32,363 bases of DNA from an uncultured Bacteroidia bacterium (GTDB lineage: Bacteria; Bacteroidota; Bacteroidia; Bacteroidales; Prolixibacteraceae), in contig CAILKW010000759.1 of assembly GCA_903834845.1 (NCBI GenBank), positions 1-32,363 on the forward strand, read 5' to 3'. The position numbers were made by a program, and so were the translations under genes. Of this stretch, positions 17,184-27,500 are shown in pieces. Position 1 is the stretch's first letter, and each line of letters starts with the position of its first letter. The notes below the pieces were generated by a model. The model had not been told where the DNA came from. It saw nothing but the letters and a program-made list of their open reading frames with translations, and did not search any database.

Positions 17184-19892
17184 CTAATTTTGTTCCAGTA
17201 CATAGCTTACTGGTGCATAAGCATGTAAGTAGAATTCTAATTTCCCTTTATTGATAGTTAAAGGTTTTCCGGATATTTCACCGCGAAGGTTCACCGGTAT
17301 AGCCTTAGTAAAAGCGAAAGCTTTTGGAAATGTGACAATTACGTTGCCGGAGGTGCCTCCCTGCTCCCACAATCGCAGCAATGTTGACTTTGAGTTGGTT
17401 GTTGCAGTTGAGTAAACCGAGTTGAAAGGACTGTTAGCACGAAAAGCAGTAATCTGAATTCCTTTGCGCGAAACAGACAGACCAGTCTGCATAGTTGGAA
17501 GATTACCTGCAGCTCCATCGGCTTCACCCACTAACAATGGCACTCGTGCTTCAAGAGATGGCGTAACCAAAGTGGATTCGATGGTATTTCCTTTTGTGAA
17601 AGTCCAGATTCTAACTTTTGAGCTCCATGTCCCGGAATACCAGTAACGATAGTTGGTGTTCCATTGATTATTATAGAGATTGAGATAAATAGCGGGTTTT
17701 TGAGGAATGAAATCTTTGGTGAATTTCCAAATTCCCGGTCGGTCTAAACTGATAAGAGGGTGGTCGAACGGGCAAAATGATATGCCGGAACCATCCCTAT
17801 CTGTTATAGAAACACCTGTTCCGACTGCATACAAGTCTTTATTCGACCCCTCCATTAAATCTTCAGCAGGATTCATTGTACCTAACGAACGTCCTACTGT
17901 GAAAGTTGGTGAGTTTACTTTAAAAGGAAAACAGAACCAGTCGGCTTCAGGCCAGTTATCTTTGGCTTTGTTTTTTATAGTCAGCTCAATATCAATAAAC
18001 GGACTGTTGTTTTGCAAGGTAATTTGTAAGGTTGAAGCCGGAAAATGATTAGAGGTATCAGCTGGCAAATCTAAGAGGGCAATCTGCCGAAAAGTCTCCA
18101 AAATGATTTTTAAAGTGCCTGGTTTAGTTGTTGCAGCCCGGTATGGAACTTGTTTTTCTGAAACCATGCCCGGTTTATACATGGCGGGATGTAGCCATTC
18201 TCCCTTAGATCCAAAAGCATGAAATCCCCTGCCATTTTGGTAATCGGTCACATATTTTTCGGTTTGTTCGAAAGTGAACCGCTCATTAAGGTATTGTCCA
18301 ATGCCATAACTTGCCGAAGGGTCAGCCCATTCCCTACCCGTGCGCTTGTCAATCATTGAGGTAATAATGCCGCGAGTCGGATCTATTTTTAGCACAAAGT
18401 ACTTGTTTTCAATAGTATTAAATGGTGATACTTCGGAAGTTTTTTTGGTTAAATCCTTTTCTGTAAAGGTTTTATACCCATAAGGAGGTATGTCATTTGC
18501 ATAGATAAAATTGTGCTCGCCTGTAACCTTTACCAATTCAGACCGACTCCAAGGAAGAGGATTATAGACTACAAAACGTTTTCCCTCAAGTTTTACATTT
18601 TGGGCAAGAGCGGTCAAATTACTTGCCAATAGCGGCATTATGATTTTCTCACTTGTGCGAATATAGTCCGTCTTGTCTTCCCACGATCCTTCAAGGTCTT
18701 TATAGCTTTCGGGGGATAATTTTTTAAAGGCATCGCCATATTCTTTGATTCCCTTAGAACCACCCCATGTGTGTTCGTCATAAAGCAAAAGTTTTTCATA
18801 CGCCTTCGAAATATCTTTGGTAATATCCGGTGAAGCGATATTCCATTTTTTGAGATGCGTATTCAATACTTCGGTTACATATATGAAAGGGTTTATATTT
18901 CGGGCGATTTTCATACCTCCGGGATCACTCATGCAGCCATGTATCCAGGTATCAGGGGCTTCACCCTTAATAACAGGCAATTCAGGATTGGTAGCAAGAA
19001 TAGCATCGGCGAAATCTTCGAGACGCCCAACCCTCACTTTGACTCCGGGCATTTTTTTAGCCGCTTCCTCAAATAATGCTTTTACATCGCTGGCACTGGG
19101 TGGACCGGAATTGTCGGGAGTAACAAAAATAGCAGGCCAAACACTATAGGGCCAATTAGCCGGAGGAATAAGATTTCTGCCATTCCGCACATCGTTCCCA
19201 CCCCATTCCATTGGGTAAGTCAGACCTACTGTTGTTCCGTAAATAGGAGAATATAGCGTTAAAACACGACTTCCATCCGGTCCTTCCCACCAAAAAAGAG
19301 GAGGATACTTAACATCACCACTTGGCCAGTTGCAACCAATGTGCATGAATTTTACGCCACCCTGGGCAAGGCCGGTTGCCAAAACATTTCCCTGCGAAGG
19401 AACATCTGTCATTTTTGCCCCCCGCGGCAATGGAAGTCCATATTTTTGAGTCACAAAGGTAGCCGGTTCATAAAATCGTGCAAAATCTTCGGGAAACATT
19501 AGCTCTGCCTCAACGGTAAAGGGAGCGGCATGACTTACAAAACGACCCGATTTAAAGGCATCCTCCAATCGTTTTCTTCGCTCGGGAGTTTGTCCGTCCC
19601 AATCTTCAAGTACCTTAGCCATTACCCAACCCGGAGCAGTCCAGGCAAATTGCTGCTCTTTAGGCAAATCACGTGTTTTGTCCATAATATCCAAAGCCTT
19701 GTCAATCATATCGGTACGATAGTATTGCATAAGATCTTTTACACGATGGGTATAACCAATATCGAAATGTGTTTTACAAATCACAATTATTTCCTTCACA
19801 TTTGTATTAACATATTCCGGATAGGCTTGTCGGTTTTGCCCAAATGCTTCCATACTAAAAAGCAGTAAGATAATAAGTTTGATTTTTTTCAT
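17184..19892 (-). CDS. Secreted GH38-like (alpha-mannosidase fold) protein, possibly DUF5054 family
   Basis: First gene of the operon with the DUF6807 and MG2-plug genes. It has 902 residues from the ATG at 19892 (a GTG lies one codon upstream), with a signal peptide to about residue 18 (EAFG). The N-terminal catalytic region resembles GH38: VICKTHFDIGYTH (His42, Asp44) matches the zinc-binding His-x-Asp, MTDVPSQ (Asp163) sits where the nucleophile would be expected, and LYDEHTWGG (His374) matches the EHTWG motif. C-terminal beta domains include KYFVLKIDPTRGIITSMIDK, which is also GH38-like. The family is zinc-dependent and usually cleaves alpha-mannosides, but this sequence is divergent, so the real substrate is uncertain. 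A near-ideal promoter lies at 19921-19950. Confidence 0.8.
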   Translation of the reverse strand: MKKIKLIILLLFSMEAFGQNRQAYPEYVNTNVKEIIVICKTHFDIGYTHRVKDLMQYYRTDMIDKALDIMDKTRDLPKEQQFAWTAPGWVMAKVLEDWDGQTPERRKRLEDAFKSGRFVSHAAPFTVEAELMFPEDFARFYEPATFVTQKYGLPLPRGAKMTDVPSQGNVLATGLAQGGVKFMHIGCNWPSGDVKYPPLFWWEGPDGSRVLTLYSPIYGTTVGLTYPMEWGGNDVRNGRNLIPPANWPYSVWPAIFVTPDNSGPPSASDVKALFEEAAKKMPGVKVRVGRLEDFADAILATNPELPVIKGEAPDTWIHGCMSDPGGMKIARNINPFIYVTEVLNTHLKKWNIASPDITKDISKAYEKLLLYDEHTWGGSKGIKEYGDAFKKLSPESYKDLEGSWEDKTDYIRTSEKIIMPLLASNLTALAQNVKLEGKRFVVYNPLPWSRSELVKVTGEHNFIYANDIPPYGYKTFTEKDLTKKTSEVSPFNTIENKYFVLKIDPTRGIITSMIDKRTGREWADPSASYGIGQYLNERFTFEQTEKYVTDYQNGRGFHAFGSKGEWLHPAMYKPGMVSEKQVPYRAATTKPGTLKIILETFRQIALLDLPADTSNHFPASTLQITLQNNSPFIDIELTIKNKAKDNWPEADWFCFPFKVNSPTFTVGRSLGTMNPAEDLMEGSNKDLYAVGTGVSITDRDGSGISFCPFDHPLISLDRPGIWKFTKDFIPQKPAIYLNLYNNQWNTNYRYWYSGTWSSKVRIWTFTKGNTIESTLVTPSLEARVPLLVGEADGAAGNLPTMQTGLSVSRKGIQITAFRANSPFNSVYSTATTNSKSTLLRLWEQGGTSGNVIVTFPKAFAFTKAIPVNLRGEISGKPLTINKGKLEFYLHAYAPVSYVLEQN

Positions 19893-19920
19893 CACAAAAA
19901 AGTCATTAATTGAATAATTA

Positions 19921-19950
19921 CAAAGATATAAAATATCTTATTTTTGTCAA
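19921..19950 (-). promoter_or_regulatory. Bacteroidota promoter for the GH38-like operon
   Basis: On the minus strand TTG at 19950-19948 is followed after exactly 19 bp by TATCTTTG at 19928-19921, which fits the -33/-7 consensus TTTG/TTG-N19-TAnnTTTG. Transcription would start about 25-30 bp before the ATG at 19892. Confidence 0.72.
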
Positions 19951-19961
19951 TAGTGAAAATT

Positions 19962-19991
19962 TTCGATCTTATGAAAATATAACTAACTTTG
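19962..19991 (+). promoter_or_regulatory. Promoter for the CLC channel gene, giving a near-leaderless transcript
   Basis: TAACTTTG at 19984-19991 is a perfect -7 element; the -33 position holds only TTC (19962-19964). The ATG is at 19999, so a start 4-7 bp after the -7 element leaves almost no 5' leader. It lies back to back with the GH38-like operon promoter within 70 bp. Confidence 0.6.
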
Positions 19992-19998
19992 CGCGACA

Positions 19999-21774
19999 AT
20001 GGAAAAAACTGCTAAATTAGTTGATTATGTCAGAAATTTGCGGCTGAAACACCTCAACGAGCGTGAAATGTTGCTTATTTTGAGTTTTGTAGTTGGGTTA
20101 CTTAGTGGCTTTGCAGCAATTATCTTAAAAAACCTGATTCACCTCCTTGGGAATTTTTTAACAGATAATTTTTCTTCATATTCAGAAAGTTACCAGTATC
20201 TGGCTTATCCTGGTATCGGAATTCTGATAACTGTTTTTTATGTAAGATGGTTCGTCAAAGACGATATCGGACATGGAGTAACAAAAGTACTTGATTCCAT
20301 TGCCAATAAAAAAGGGGTAATTCGAGTTCATAACATGTTCACTTCCATTATTTCGAGTACAATTACCATTGGTTTCGGGGGTTCAGTTGGAGCTGAGGCA
20401 CCTGTTGTACTTACCGGGTCATCTATTGGATCGAATATTGCAAGGAAGTTTAATCTTAGTTACCACACAAAGACCGTATTGATTGGTTGCGGAGCCGCAG
20501 GAGCAATTGCCGGTATTTTCAAAGCACCTTTGGCTGGAATGTTATTTGCAATCGAGGTTTTGATGCTCGACATGTCAATGGCTTCGTTACTCCCACTGAT
20601 GATTTCATCTTCCACAGCAGCCTCATTAGCTTATTTTTTAATGGGTGGTGCCCACCATTTTTATATTCAAATAAATAAGGATTTCAATGTTAATAATATT
20701 CCATGGTATATTGTTTTAGGAATATTTTGCGGTCTTTTCTCTTACATTTTTACACGTGGTAATTTGTTTGTAGAAGGGAGATTCCGAAAAATAAGTAATC
20801 CATATTTAAAGGTTTTGATTGGCGGAACAATGCTTGGAATTTTTATTTTTTTATTTCCATCGCTTTGGGGTGAGGGTTATTTTACAATAAATCAAATACT
20901 TACAGATACAGGGTCAAATATCCTCAATAATTCACTTTTTGTAGGTTTTAAAGACGACAAATTTATTATAATAGGCATGATTCTGCTGATTATGCTGGTG
21001 AAAATTGTTGCAACTGCCACAACAACAGGTGCCGGAGGAAGTGGAGGAATTTTTGCACCAACCTTATTCCTGGGAGGAATGGCCGGTTTTTTTGTTTCTT
21101 CATTGATTAATATAGATGGGAATTTGGTGCCTGCCCGTAATTTTGCTCTTGCAGGAATGGCTGGAATGATGGCTGGTGTAATGCACTCTCCGATGACAGC
21201 GATCTTCCTGATAGCTGAAATTACAGGTGGATTTGGATTGTTAATACCGTTGATGATTACATCTGCAACTGCCTACCTTACGATTACACCGCTTCAACCT
21301 CATTCCCTCTACCATATCCGACTTGCCCAACGGGGTGAACTCATTACTCACAACAAAGATAAAGCAGTACTAACACTGATTAAACTGAAAAACCTTATTG
21401 AGACCGATCTTATGACAGTGCGTATTGACAGCACGCTTGGCGAATTGGTGAAAATAATCTCCAAATCGAAACGCAATATTTTCCCTGTTATAGATGTTGA
21501 AGAAAATTTCTGTGGTGTAGTGTTTCTTGATGATATAAGGGTGTTCATGTTTGATAAAGAAAAGTATAATAACACTTTAGTCAAAAATTTGATGATTATG
21601 CCACCAGCGGTCATTGCCGCTGACGAAAAGATGGAAAATGTGATGAAGAAATTTAATGATAGCGGTGCATGGAATCTTCCTGTAGTCAATAATGGTAAGT
21701 ACATAGGTTTCATCTCAAAGTCAACAATTTTCAATGCCTACCGTGCAGAATTGGTTCGGTTTTCGGATGAGTAA
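19999..21774 (+). CDS. CLC-family chloride channel/antiporter with C-terminal CBS domain pair
   Basis: An integral inner-membrane anion channel or H+/anion exchanger of 591 residues, in the size range of prokaryotic CLC proteins with a cytoplasmic CBS pair. The transmembrane domain covers about 25-430. Pore motifs: DIGHGVTKVLDSI (about 89-101) in place of the canonical GSGIP, GSVGAEAPVVL (128-138) with external gating Glu133 but Ala in the usual GREGP positions, and GAGGSGGIFAPTLFLGG (about 344-360), which is well conserved. Two CBS motifs follow at about 470-520 and 530-588. The start ATG is fixed by the adjacent promoter and by the charged N-terminal region. It is divergent from the glycan operon and 143 bp upstream of glyA. 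Confidence 0.94.
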   Translation: MEKTAKLVDYVRNLRLKHLNEREMLLILSFVVGLLSGFAAIILKNLIHLLGNFLTDNFSSYSESYQYLAYPGIGILITVFYVRWFVKDDIGHGVTKVLDSIANKKGVIRVHNMFTSIISSTITIGFGGSVGAEAPVVLTGSSIGSNIARKFNLSYHTKTVLIGCGAAGAIAGIFKAPLAGMLFAIEVLMLDMSMASLLPLMISSSTAASLAYFLMGGAHHFYIQINKDFNVNNIPWYIVLGIFCGLFSYIFTRGNLFVEGRFRKISNPYLKVLIGGTMLGIFIFLFPSLWGEGYFTINQILTDTGSNILNNSLFVGFKDDKFIIIGMILLIMLVKIVATATTTGAGGSGGIFAPTLFLGGMAGFFVSSLINIDGNLVPARNFALAGMAGMMAGVMHSPMTAIFLIAEITGGFGLLIPLMITSATAYLTITPLQPHSLYHIRLAQRGELITHNKDKAVLTLIKLKNLIETDLMTVRIDSTLGELVKIISKSKRNIFPVIDVEENFCGVVFLDDIRVFMFDKEKYNNTLVKNLMIMPPAVIAADEKMENVMKKFNDSGAWNLPVVNNGKYIGFISKSTIFNAYRAELVRFSDE

Positions 21775-21861
21775 TTTGAAATTGGCGTCTGGTATCTGGA
21801 ATCGTGTAATTGATGCCTGTTAACAAACATTGAAATTTTCATTAAGAAAAGTCAAATAAAG

Positions 21862-21891
21862 TTTAGGTTTACTACATAAACAGTAAATTTG
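21862..21891 (+). promoter_or_regulatory. Promoter for glyA
   Basis: TAAATTTG at 21884-21891 is a perfect -7 element; TTT at 21862-21864 sits 19 bp upstream at the -33 position. The expected leader is about 20 nt of A-rich sequence with no Shine-Dalgarno. Confidence 0.6.
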
Positions 21892-21917
21892 CACCTAAAT
21901 ATCCAAATAAAAATAGA

Positions 21918-23198
21918 ATGAAAAGAGATACCCAGATTTTTGAGATTATTGAAAAAGAGAGACAACGGCAGATGCATGGTATTGAACTGATTGCTTCTGA
22001 GAACTTTGTTTCGGAACAAGTGATGCAGGCGATGGGTTCGTGTCTGACCAATAAATATGCTGAAGGCTATCCTGGCCATCGCTATTATGGTGGATGTCAA
22101 TTTATTGACGAAGCAGAACAGCTCGCAATTGACAGACTGAAGGAACTTTTTGGTGCCGATTATGCAAACGTTCAGCCCCACTCCGGTGCTCAGGCAAATA
22201 TGGCTGTTCTGATAACAGTACTAAAACCTGGTGATACTTTTATGGGACTTAATTTGTCACATGGCGGACATCTCTCACACGGCTCCCCTGTAAATTCTTC
22301 AGGTTTACTTTACCGTCCGGTAGCTTATTCGGTAAAAGAAGAAACCGGACTTGTGGACTATGATATGATGGAGGAAGTTGCACTGAAGGAACTTCCAAAA
22401 CTGATTATTGCCGGTGCATCAGCGTATTCACGCGAATGGGATTATCAACGGATGCGAGATCTTTCTGATAAAATAGGAGCTATCTTTATGGTTGACATGG
22501 CTCATCCTGCAGGGCTTATTGCTGCCGGACTACTTGATAATCCGCTGAAATATGCGCATATCGTCACTTCAACCACTCATAAAACATTACGTGGCCCGCG
22601 TGGAGGAATTATCCTTTTGGGTAAAGATTTTGAAAACACATGGGGACTTACCACTAAAAAAGGAGAATTGAAGATGATGTCGTCATTGCTTGATTCAGCA
22701 ATTTTTCCTGGTATTCAGGGTGGTCCTCTGGAACATGTCATTGCCGCAAAAGCAGTTGCATTCGCGGAGGCACTTTCTCCGGAATATAAAGATTATCAAA
22801 GCCTTGTACAGAAGAATGCAAAAGTAATGGCACAGGCATTTATGGAAAGAGGTTATAAGGTAATTTCAGGGGGAACCGACAATCATTCTATGCTTATTGA
22901 TTTGCGAACGAAATTTCCCGATCTTACCGGTAAAAAGGCGGAAAACGTTCTGGTTCAAGCCGATATAACAATCAACAAAAACATGGTTCCGTTCGATTCA
23001 CGATCTCCTTTTCTAACTTCCGGTTTACGTGTAGGCACTCCTGCAATCACAACTCGAGGTATGAGTGAAGAGTTCATGCCAGTTGTTGTTGAGCTGATTG
23101 ACGAAGTACTTGAGAATGTTGATAACGAAAACGTAATTAAAAAAGTGCGCGGAAGTGTTAATAAAATAATGGAAGACTTCCCAATGTTTGCCTGGTAA
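21918..23198 (+). CDS. glyA: Serine hydroxymethyltransferase
   Basis: PLP-dependent cytoplasmic enzyme that interconverts serine plus tetrahydrofolate with glycine plus 5,10-methylene-tetrahydrofolate, the main one-carbon source. It has 426 residues, the normal bacterial length. The PLP lysine is Lys222 in [22 protein letters not shown] supplies Asp193 and His196; [10 protein letters not shown] and [15 protein letters not shown] are the substrate-binding signatures. The gene has its own promoter and an intrinsic terminator shortly after the stop, so it is probably monocistronic. Confidence 0.98.
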   Translation: MKRDTQIFEIIEKERQRQMHGIELIASENFVSEQVMQAMGSCLTNKYAEGYPGHRYYGGCQFIDEAEQLAIDRLKELFGADYANVQPHSGAQANMAVLITVLKPGDTFMGLNLSHGGHLSHGSPVNSSGLLYRPVAYSVKEETGLVDYDMMEEVALKELPKLIIAGASAYSREWDYQRMRDLSDKIGAIFMVDMAHPAGLIAAGLLDNPLKYAHIVTSTTHKTLRGPRGGIILLGKDFENTWGLTTKKGELKMMSSLLDSAIFPGIQGGPLEHVIAAKAVAFAEALSPEYKDYQSLVQKNAKVMAQAFMERGYKVISGGTDNHSMLIDLRTKFPDLTGKKAENVLVQADITINKNMVPFDSRSPFLTSGLRVGTPAITTRGMSEEFMPVVVELIDEVLENVDNENVIKKVRGSVNKIMEDFPMFAW

Positions 23199-23232
23199 AG
23201 CATTGATAATCAATCGTATTAAGCTTTAGGAC

Positions 23233-23274
23233 GCGGATAACGCAGATGAAAAAATCTGTCTTATCCGCTTTTTT
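23233..23274 (+). terminator. Intrinsic terminator of glyA
   Basis: GCGGATAA at 23233-23240 pairs with TTATCCGC at 23261-23268, and CAGAT with ATCTG extends the stem after two mismatches; an A-rich loop lies inside and six T residues follow (23269-23274). It lies 35 bp after the glyA stop. Confidence 0.85.
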
Positions 23275-23314
23275 CTGTTGATAAAACAAACTTTGTTTTA
23301 CTATTTCCCCAACA

Positions 23315-23384
23315 AGCATTAAAAATTAAAAAATTAAAAATTAAGCATTAGGCATTAACCATGAAGCATTAAGCATTAACCATT
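23315..23384. repeat. Short-repeat patch built on GCATTAA / TTAAAAA units
   Basis: Several near-identical units occur in tandem: AGCATTA, ATTAAAAA and CATTAACC variants, running up to the tsaD stop. Such patches look like slippage-prone AT-rich DNA; no function is evident. It fills the space between the glyA terminator and the convergent tsaD end. Confidence 0.7.
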
Positions 23385-23388
23385 ACTT

Positions 23389-24423
23389 CTACTTCATCGA
23401 AACCCTTGAGAAAGGTACTACGTCGTGTGTGGTAAATTCACCTTTTAAATATTTATAATAACCAGTGATTGCAATCATTGCGGCATTATCAGTAGTGAAT
23501 TTAAAAGGCGGTATGTGCATCTCCCAGTTGTACTTTACTGATGCATCAGTTAGAGCCTGGCGCAAACCAGAATTTGCAGAAACTCCACCTGCAACAGCAA
23601 TTGTCCTAATTCCAGTCTCTTTAGCGGCCTGCCGTAGTTTTGTCATCAATACTTCGATAATAGTATATTGGAGTGAAGCACAAATATCTGCCTTGCATTC
23701 TTCAATGAAATTTGGATTCTCGGCCATTTTATCACGAATAAAATAGAGAAATGACGTTTTTAAACCACTAAAGCTATAGTCCAAACCTTGAATCTTTGGT
23801 TTGGCAAAAACAAATGCTTTAGCATTTCCCTCTTTCGCCAGTTTATCAACCAGAGGTCCGCCAGGGTACGGTAATCCCATAACCTTAGCACATTTATCGA
23901 AAGCTTCGCCTGCTGCATCGTCAATTGTTTGTCCGATGACCTCCATATCAAGATGATCGCGTACAAAAATAATCTGCGAATTACCTCCTGATACGAGCAA
24001 ACACAAAAACGGAAACCCGGGAGTCTTTGTCTCAACTGATTTCTCTTTGATAAAGTGAGCTAAAACGTGTCCATGAAGGTGATTTACCTCAATAAGCGGT
24101 AAGTTTTTAGCCAATGCAAAACCTTTGGCAAATGAAGTTCCTACAAGCAACGACCCCAGCAAACCGGGGCCACGAGTAAATGCAACAGCTGAAATATCGT
24201 CAATTGATACACCCGAATTTTTGATGGCAAGGTCAACAACCGGGATAATATTCTGCTGGTGAGCTCGTGAAGCAAGTTCAGGAACAACACCGCCGTATGC
24301 CTTATGAACTGTCTGCCCTGAAACCTCATTGCTAATAATCATATCGTTACAAGTTATCGCCGCTGATGTATCATCGCATGAAGATTCAATTCCAAGTATT
24401 ACAATATCTTTAGTCTTTTTCAT
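23389..24423 (-). CDS. tsaD: tRNA N6-adenosine threonylcarbamoyltransferase, catalytic subunit
   Basis: Transfers the threonylcarbamoyl group to A37 of tRNAs reading ANN codons (t6A synthesis), in the cytoplasm with TsaB and TsaE. The 344-residue length is normal. Hallmarks are LGIESSCDDTS near the N-terminus, GGVVPELASRAHQQN, RGPGLLGSLLVG, the metal-binding NHLHGH (His115, His119), LLVSGGNSQI and AVAGGVSANSGLR. Divergent from the tamB-like gene and convergent with glyA. Confidence 0.98.
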   Translation of the reverse strand: MKKTKDIVILGIESSCDDTSAAITCNDMIISNEVSGQTVHKAYGGVVPELASRAHQQNIIPVVDLAIKNSGVSIDDISAVAFTRGPGLLGSLLVGTSFAKGFALAKNLPLIEVNHLHGHVLAHFIKEKSVETKTPGFPFLCLLVSGGNSQIIFVRDHLDMEVIGQTIDDAAGEAFDKCAKVMGLPYPGGPLVDKLAKEGNAKAFVFAKPKIQGLDYSFSGLKTSFLYFIRDKMAENPNFIEECKADICASLQYTIIEVLMTKLRQAAKETGIRTIAVAGGVSANSGLRQALTDASVKYNWEMHIPPFKFTTDNAAMIAITGYYKYLKGEFTTHDVVPFSRVSMK

Positions 24424-24511
24424 CCTATTTATTATTGTTTTTCTTTCAATAACCTGAATAACTATTTTGCCGAACGTTAAAAAGTGTTACCTTTAAAATG
24501 TCAAAAAAAAG

Positions 24512-24519
24512 TATTTTTG
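24512..24519 (+). promoter_or_regulatory. Candidate -7 element for the tamB-like gene
   Basis: TATTTTTG fits TAnnTTTG exactly; no good -33 TTTG lies 19 bp upstream. A transcript from about 24525 would reach the reading frame, which is open from 24541, almost at once. Confidence 0.5.
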
Positions 24520-24594
24520 TCGTTTCTCAAGTCTCAATAATTAAAGCTCAAAAGTATCAAAATAAAGTTTAAAATATTACTTGTATTTTTGCTC

Positions 24595-27500
24595 ATGCTA
24601 ACACTTATCTCAGGCGGAGCATATCTGATCTTTAGATCTCCAAAAGTACAAACTATTGTTGTTCAATGGGTAGCTAAACAATTATCACATAGCTTAGATG
24701 CCAAAATCTCTGTTGGTGGCGTTAACATTTCCTTGTTTAAGAGTATCGTTCTTGAAAAAGTGATGATTGAGGATCAGAATGAGGACACACTGTTTTTTAT
24801 CAGTAACGTTAAACTTCAAATAGACAGTTTAAAACTTTTTGAAAGAAAAGTTCATTTTGGTGACCTCAACTTCGAGGATTCCAAAATTAATATCATAAAA
24901 GATTCAAAAGGAGGTAATTACGAGTTTTTATTAGGGAAGGCTAATACCGAAGCCGATACTGTTCAATCACCCTGGCAAATATCGTTTACCAACTTTTACT
25001 TCCTTAATTCAAAAATAAAATACAAAGACTTAACAGCAAAGGATACTCTCATTAATGGAATTAATTTTAATGATATCGAAATTAACAGACTCAACCTTTC
25101 CGTAACCAATGTACATAAAACTGATTCGGTGACGACCTTCTTCCTTGATAATGCTTCAGTAAACGAAAAATCTGGATTCACAATAGGCGATCTGAGGTTT
25201 GCAGGTAGCATAAAACCGTCCGAAATAGAACTCTCTGATCTCACACTTGTTATGAACCATTCTCATATTGAGGCTAATAAAATCAAGATATCGAAAAACA
25301 AACTGTTTGGAATTGATTCGCTCTATTCCGAAAAAAGTCAAACCTTATCAAATCGTTATGTTATTGACGGTGATTTTAAAGAATCAATGCTATCATTAAT
25401 AGATTTGTCATACTTAATTCCTGAAATTTGGGGTATGAATGAACCTATTCTATTTTCGGGCGGAATTAAGGGATCCCTTAGCAATGTAAAATTCAAAAAA
25501 ATCAATTTGAAGCTTGGAAAGGAAACCCAATTAAACGCCGACCTTGAGCTCCAGGGATTACCTATTTGGAAAAATACCTTTATTTTTTTCAAATTATACG
25601 ATAATACTTTTAATTTCAACGATCTGGCTACTGTACGAATGCCTGACAGCTCACCACAAAGATATCTTAAAATCCCTAATGAATTGCTCAATGACGTAAG
25701 ACTCACTTATAAAGGAAATTTCACCGGATTTCCCTCAGATTTTGTTGCCTACGGAACACTCGGCGGCGGTTTGGGCGAATTAACAACAGACATTGCCATC
25801 CGTCCTAAAGGATCGGGATTAATTGATTTTACCGGAAGTGTCAAATCTTCTTCGTTCGAAGCAGGGAAGATTTTGAATTTTTCGCCACTTGGACCTGTAA
25901 CTCTTAATATAAAAATAAATGGATCCAGGTCGGGAAATAACAAATTTAATGCCTTAATTGACGGAAATATAGATAGTCTTTACTTCAATAATTACAGAAT
26001 TGACTCGATTTATGTAAACGGAAAAGCACGGGATCGCAGTTTTGAAGGAGAATTAATAGTTCAGGATAATAACCTGAAAATGAGTTTCGAAGGAAAAGCC
26101 GATTTTGAAAAAGAAATACCGGAATTCAATTTCACATCAACAGTCGGTAAAGCAAATTTGGTTATTCTTGGCCTCGAAAAGGAAAGAAAGATTGCAGAAA
26201 TGACATTTAAGGTTAGTGCGAATTTCATCGGTAACCATATTGACAACGTAAACGGACAAATTGATCTTCAAGATTTTAGGTTTGTTAGAGATAATAAAAC
26301 ACTCGAAATTCAAAGTCTTTTGCTTAAAACTCTGAATAGCAGTGAAAAAAGCAATATCACACTACGGTCAGATATTGCCGATGTTAGTATTGATGGTAAA
26401 TACCTTCTTGGTGAATTAGATCTTACCTTTAGGGATTATCTTTTGTATTTTCTTCCTTCGGCAAAACTTCCGTTTTCAGACCGACCATCAACCGCCAAAA
26501 ATGCTTTTAAATTTAACATCAATATAAAAAAAGCTGAGGAGTTGGGAAGCTTTTTTGTACCAGAATTGACTGCCAAATCACCCGCAATTTTTACAGGTAA
26601 TATTGATTCAGAAAAGAAAATTTTCAATCTTGACGGATCTGTAAACAATATAATTTTCAATCAGTTTCAAATAACTGACCTGACTATAAACTCTCGAAAT
26701 ACAGATAAAAAATGGTATGTAAGAGTCGGAACCAAAGAAGGATTGCTTGGTGGGAATATTGATTTTGAGAACTTTTCAATAAATAACACACTCTCAAACG
26801 ATAGCCTCAATACTTCAATTACCTGGAATAATACCGGTGTTCCTACTTATTCGGGGAAAGTTGATTTCATGGGGATATTTACCAAAAATAAAGAAGGTAA
26901 AAGTTTAGCCGATTTTTATCTTAAACCTTCTAAAATATGGTTAGCTGACTCTTTATGGCAAATCGAAAAAAGTCATCTTCATATTGATACTACATCAATT
27001 GCAATTGAAAACTTCAATATCCATCATAATCAGGAAAAATTCAGAATATTTGGAAAAGTAACTGACAACACAGCTGATAAGATTAACCTTGAATTTACTA
27101 AAGTTAAACTAAGCAACCTCGATCTATTGCTTGGCGAAGAAATTGGAATTTACGGCGAATTAAATGGAACTGCTTCATTAGCTGACCCTTATCATTCATT
27201 TTTTCTAACAAGCAATCTGGTAGTATCGGACTTTACATATCTGAAAAAGAATTTTGGAGATATTGTGCTTGACAATACATGGGAGCAGGGAAAGGAGCAA
27301 TTAAACACTTCGTTGAAACTTGTAAAAGATTTGAAAACCGGGCTGGAGCTGAAAGGTTATTACATACCTACCGAAGATAGTATCAATTATAACGCCTCAT
27401 TTAACGATTATCCACTCGAATCATTACTTCCAATTTTAAGCAGTTTTGCCAATAAAGTTGAAGGACTTGGGAATGGCACCGTCAATATATCAGGCAAACT

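Noticed and set aside
23283-23299. Palindrome AAAACAAA-C-TTTGTTTT as a terminator for tsaD
   Set aside because: The one-base loop and all-AT stem make a weak hairpin, and no T-run is placed for the minus strand.
24498-24572. ATG-started small frame just before the tamB-like gene
   Set aside because: It is in a different frame, starts upstream of the candidate promoter and stops after 24 codons; single-base changes in the A-run do not join it to tamB.
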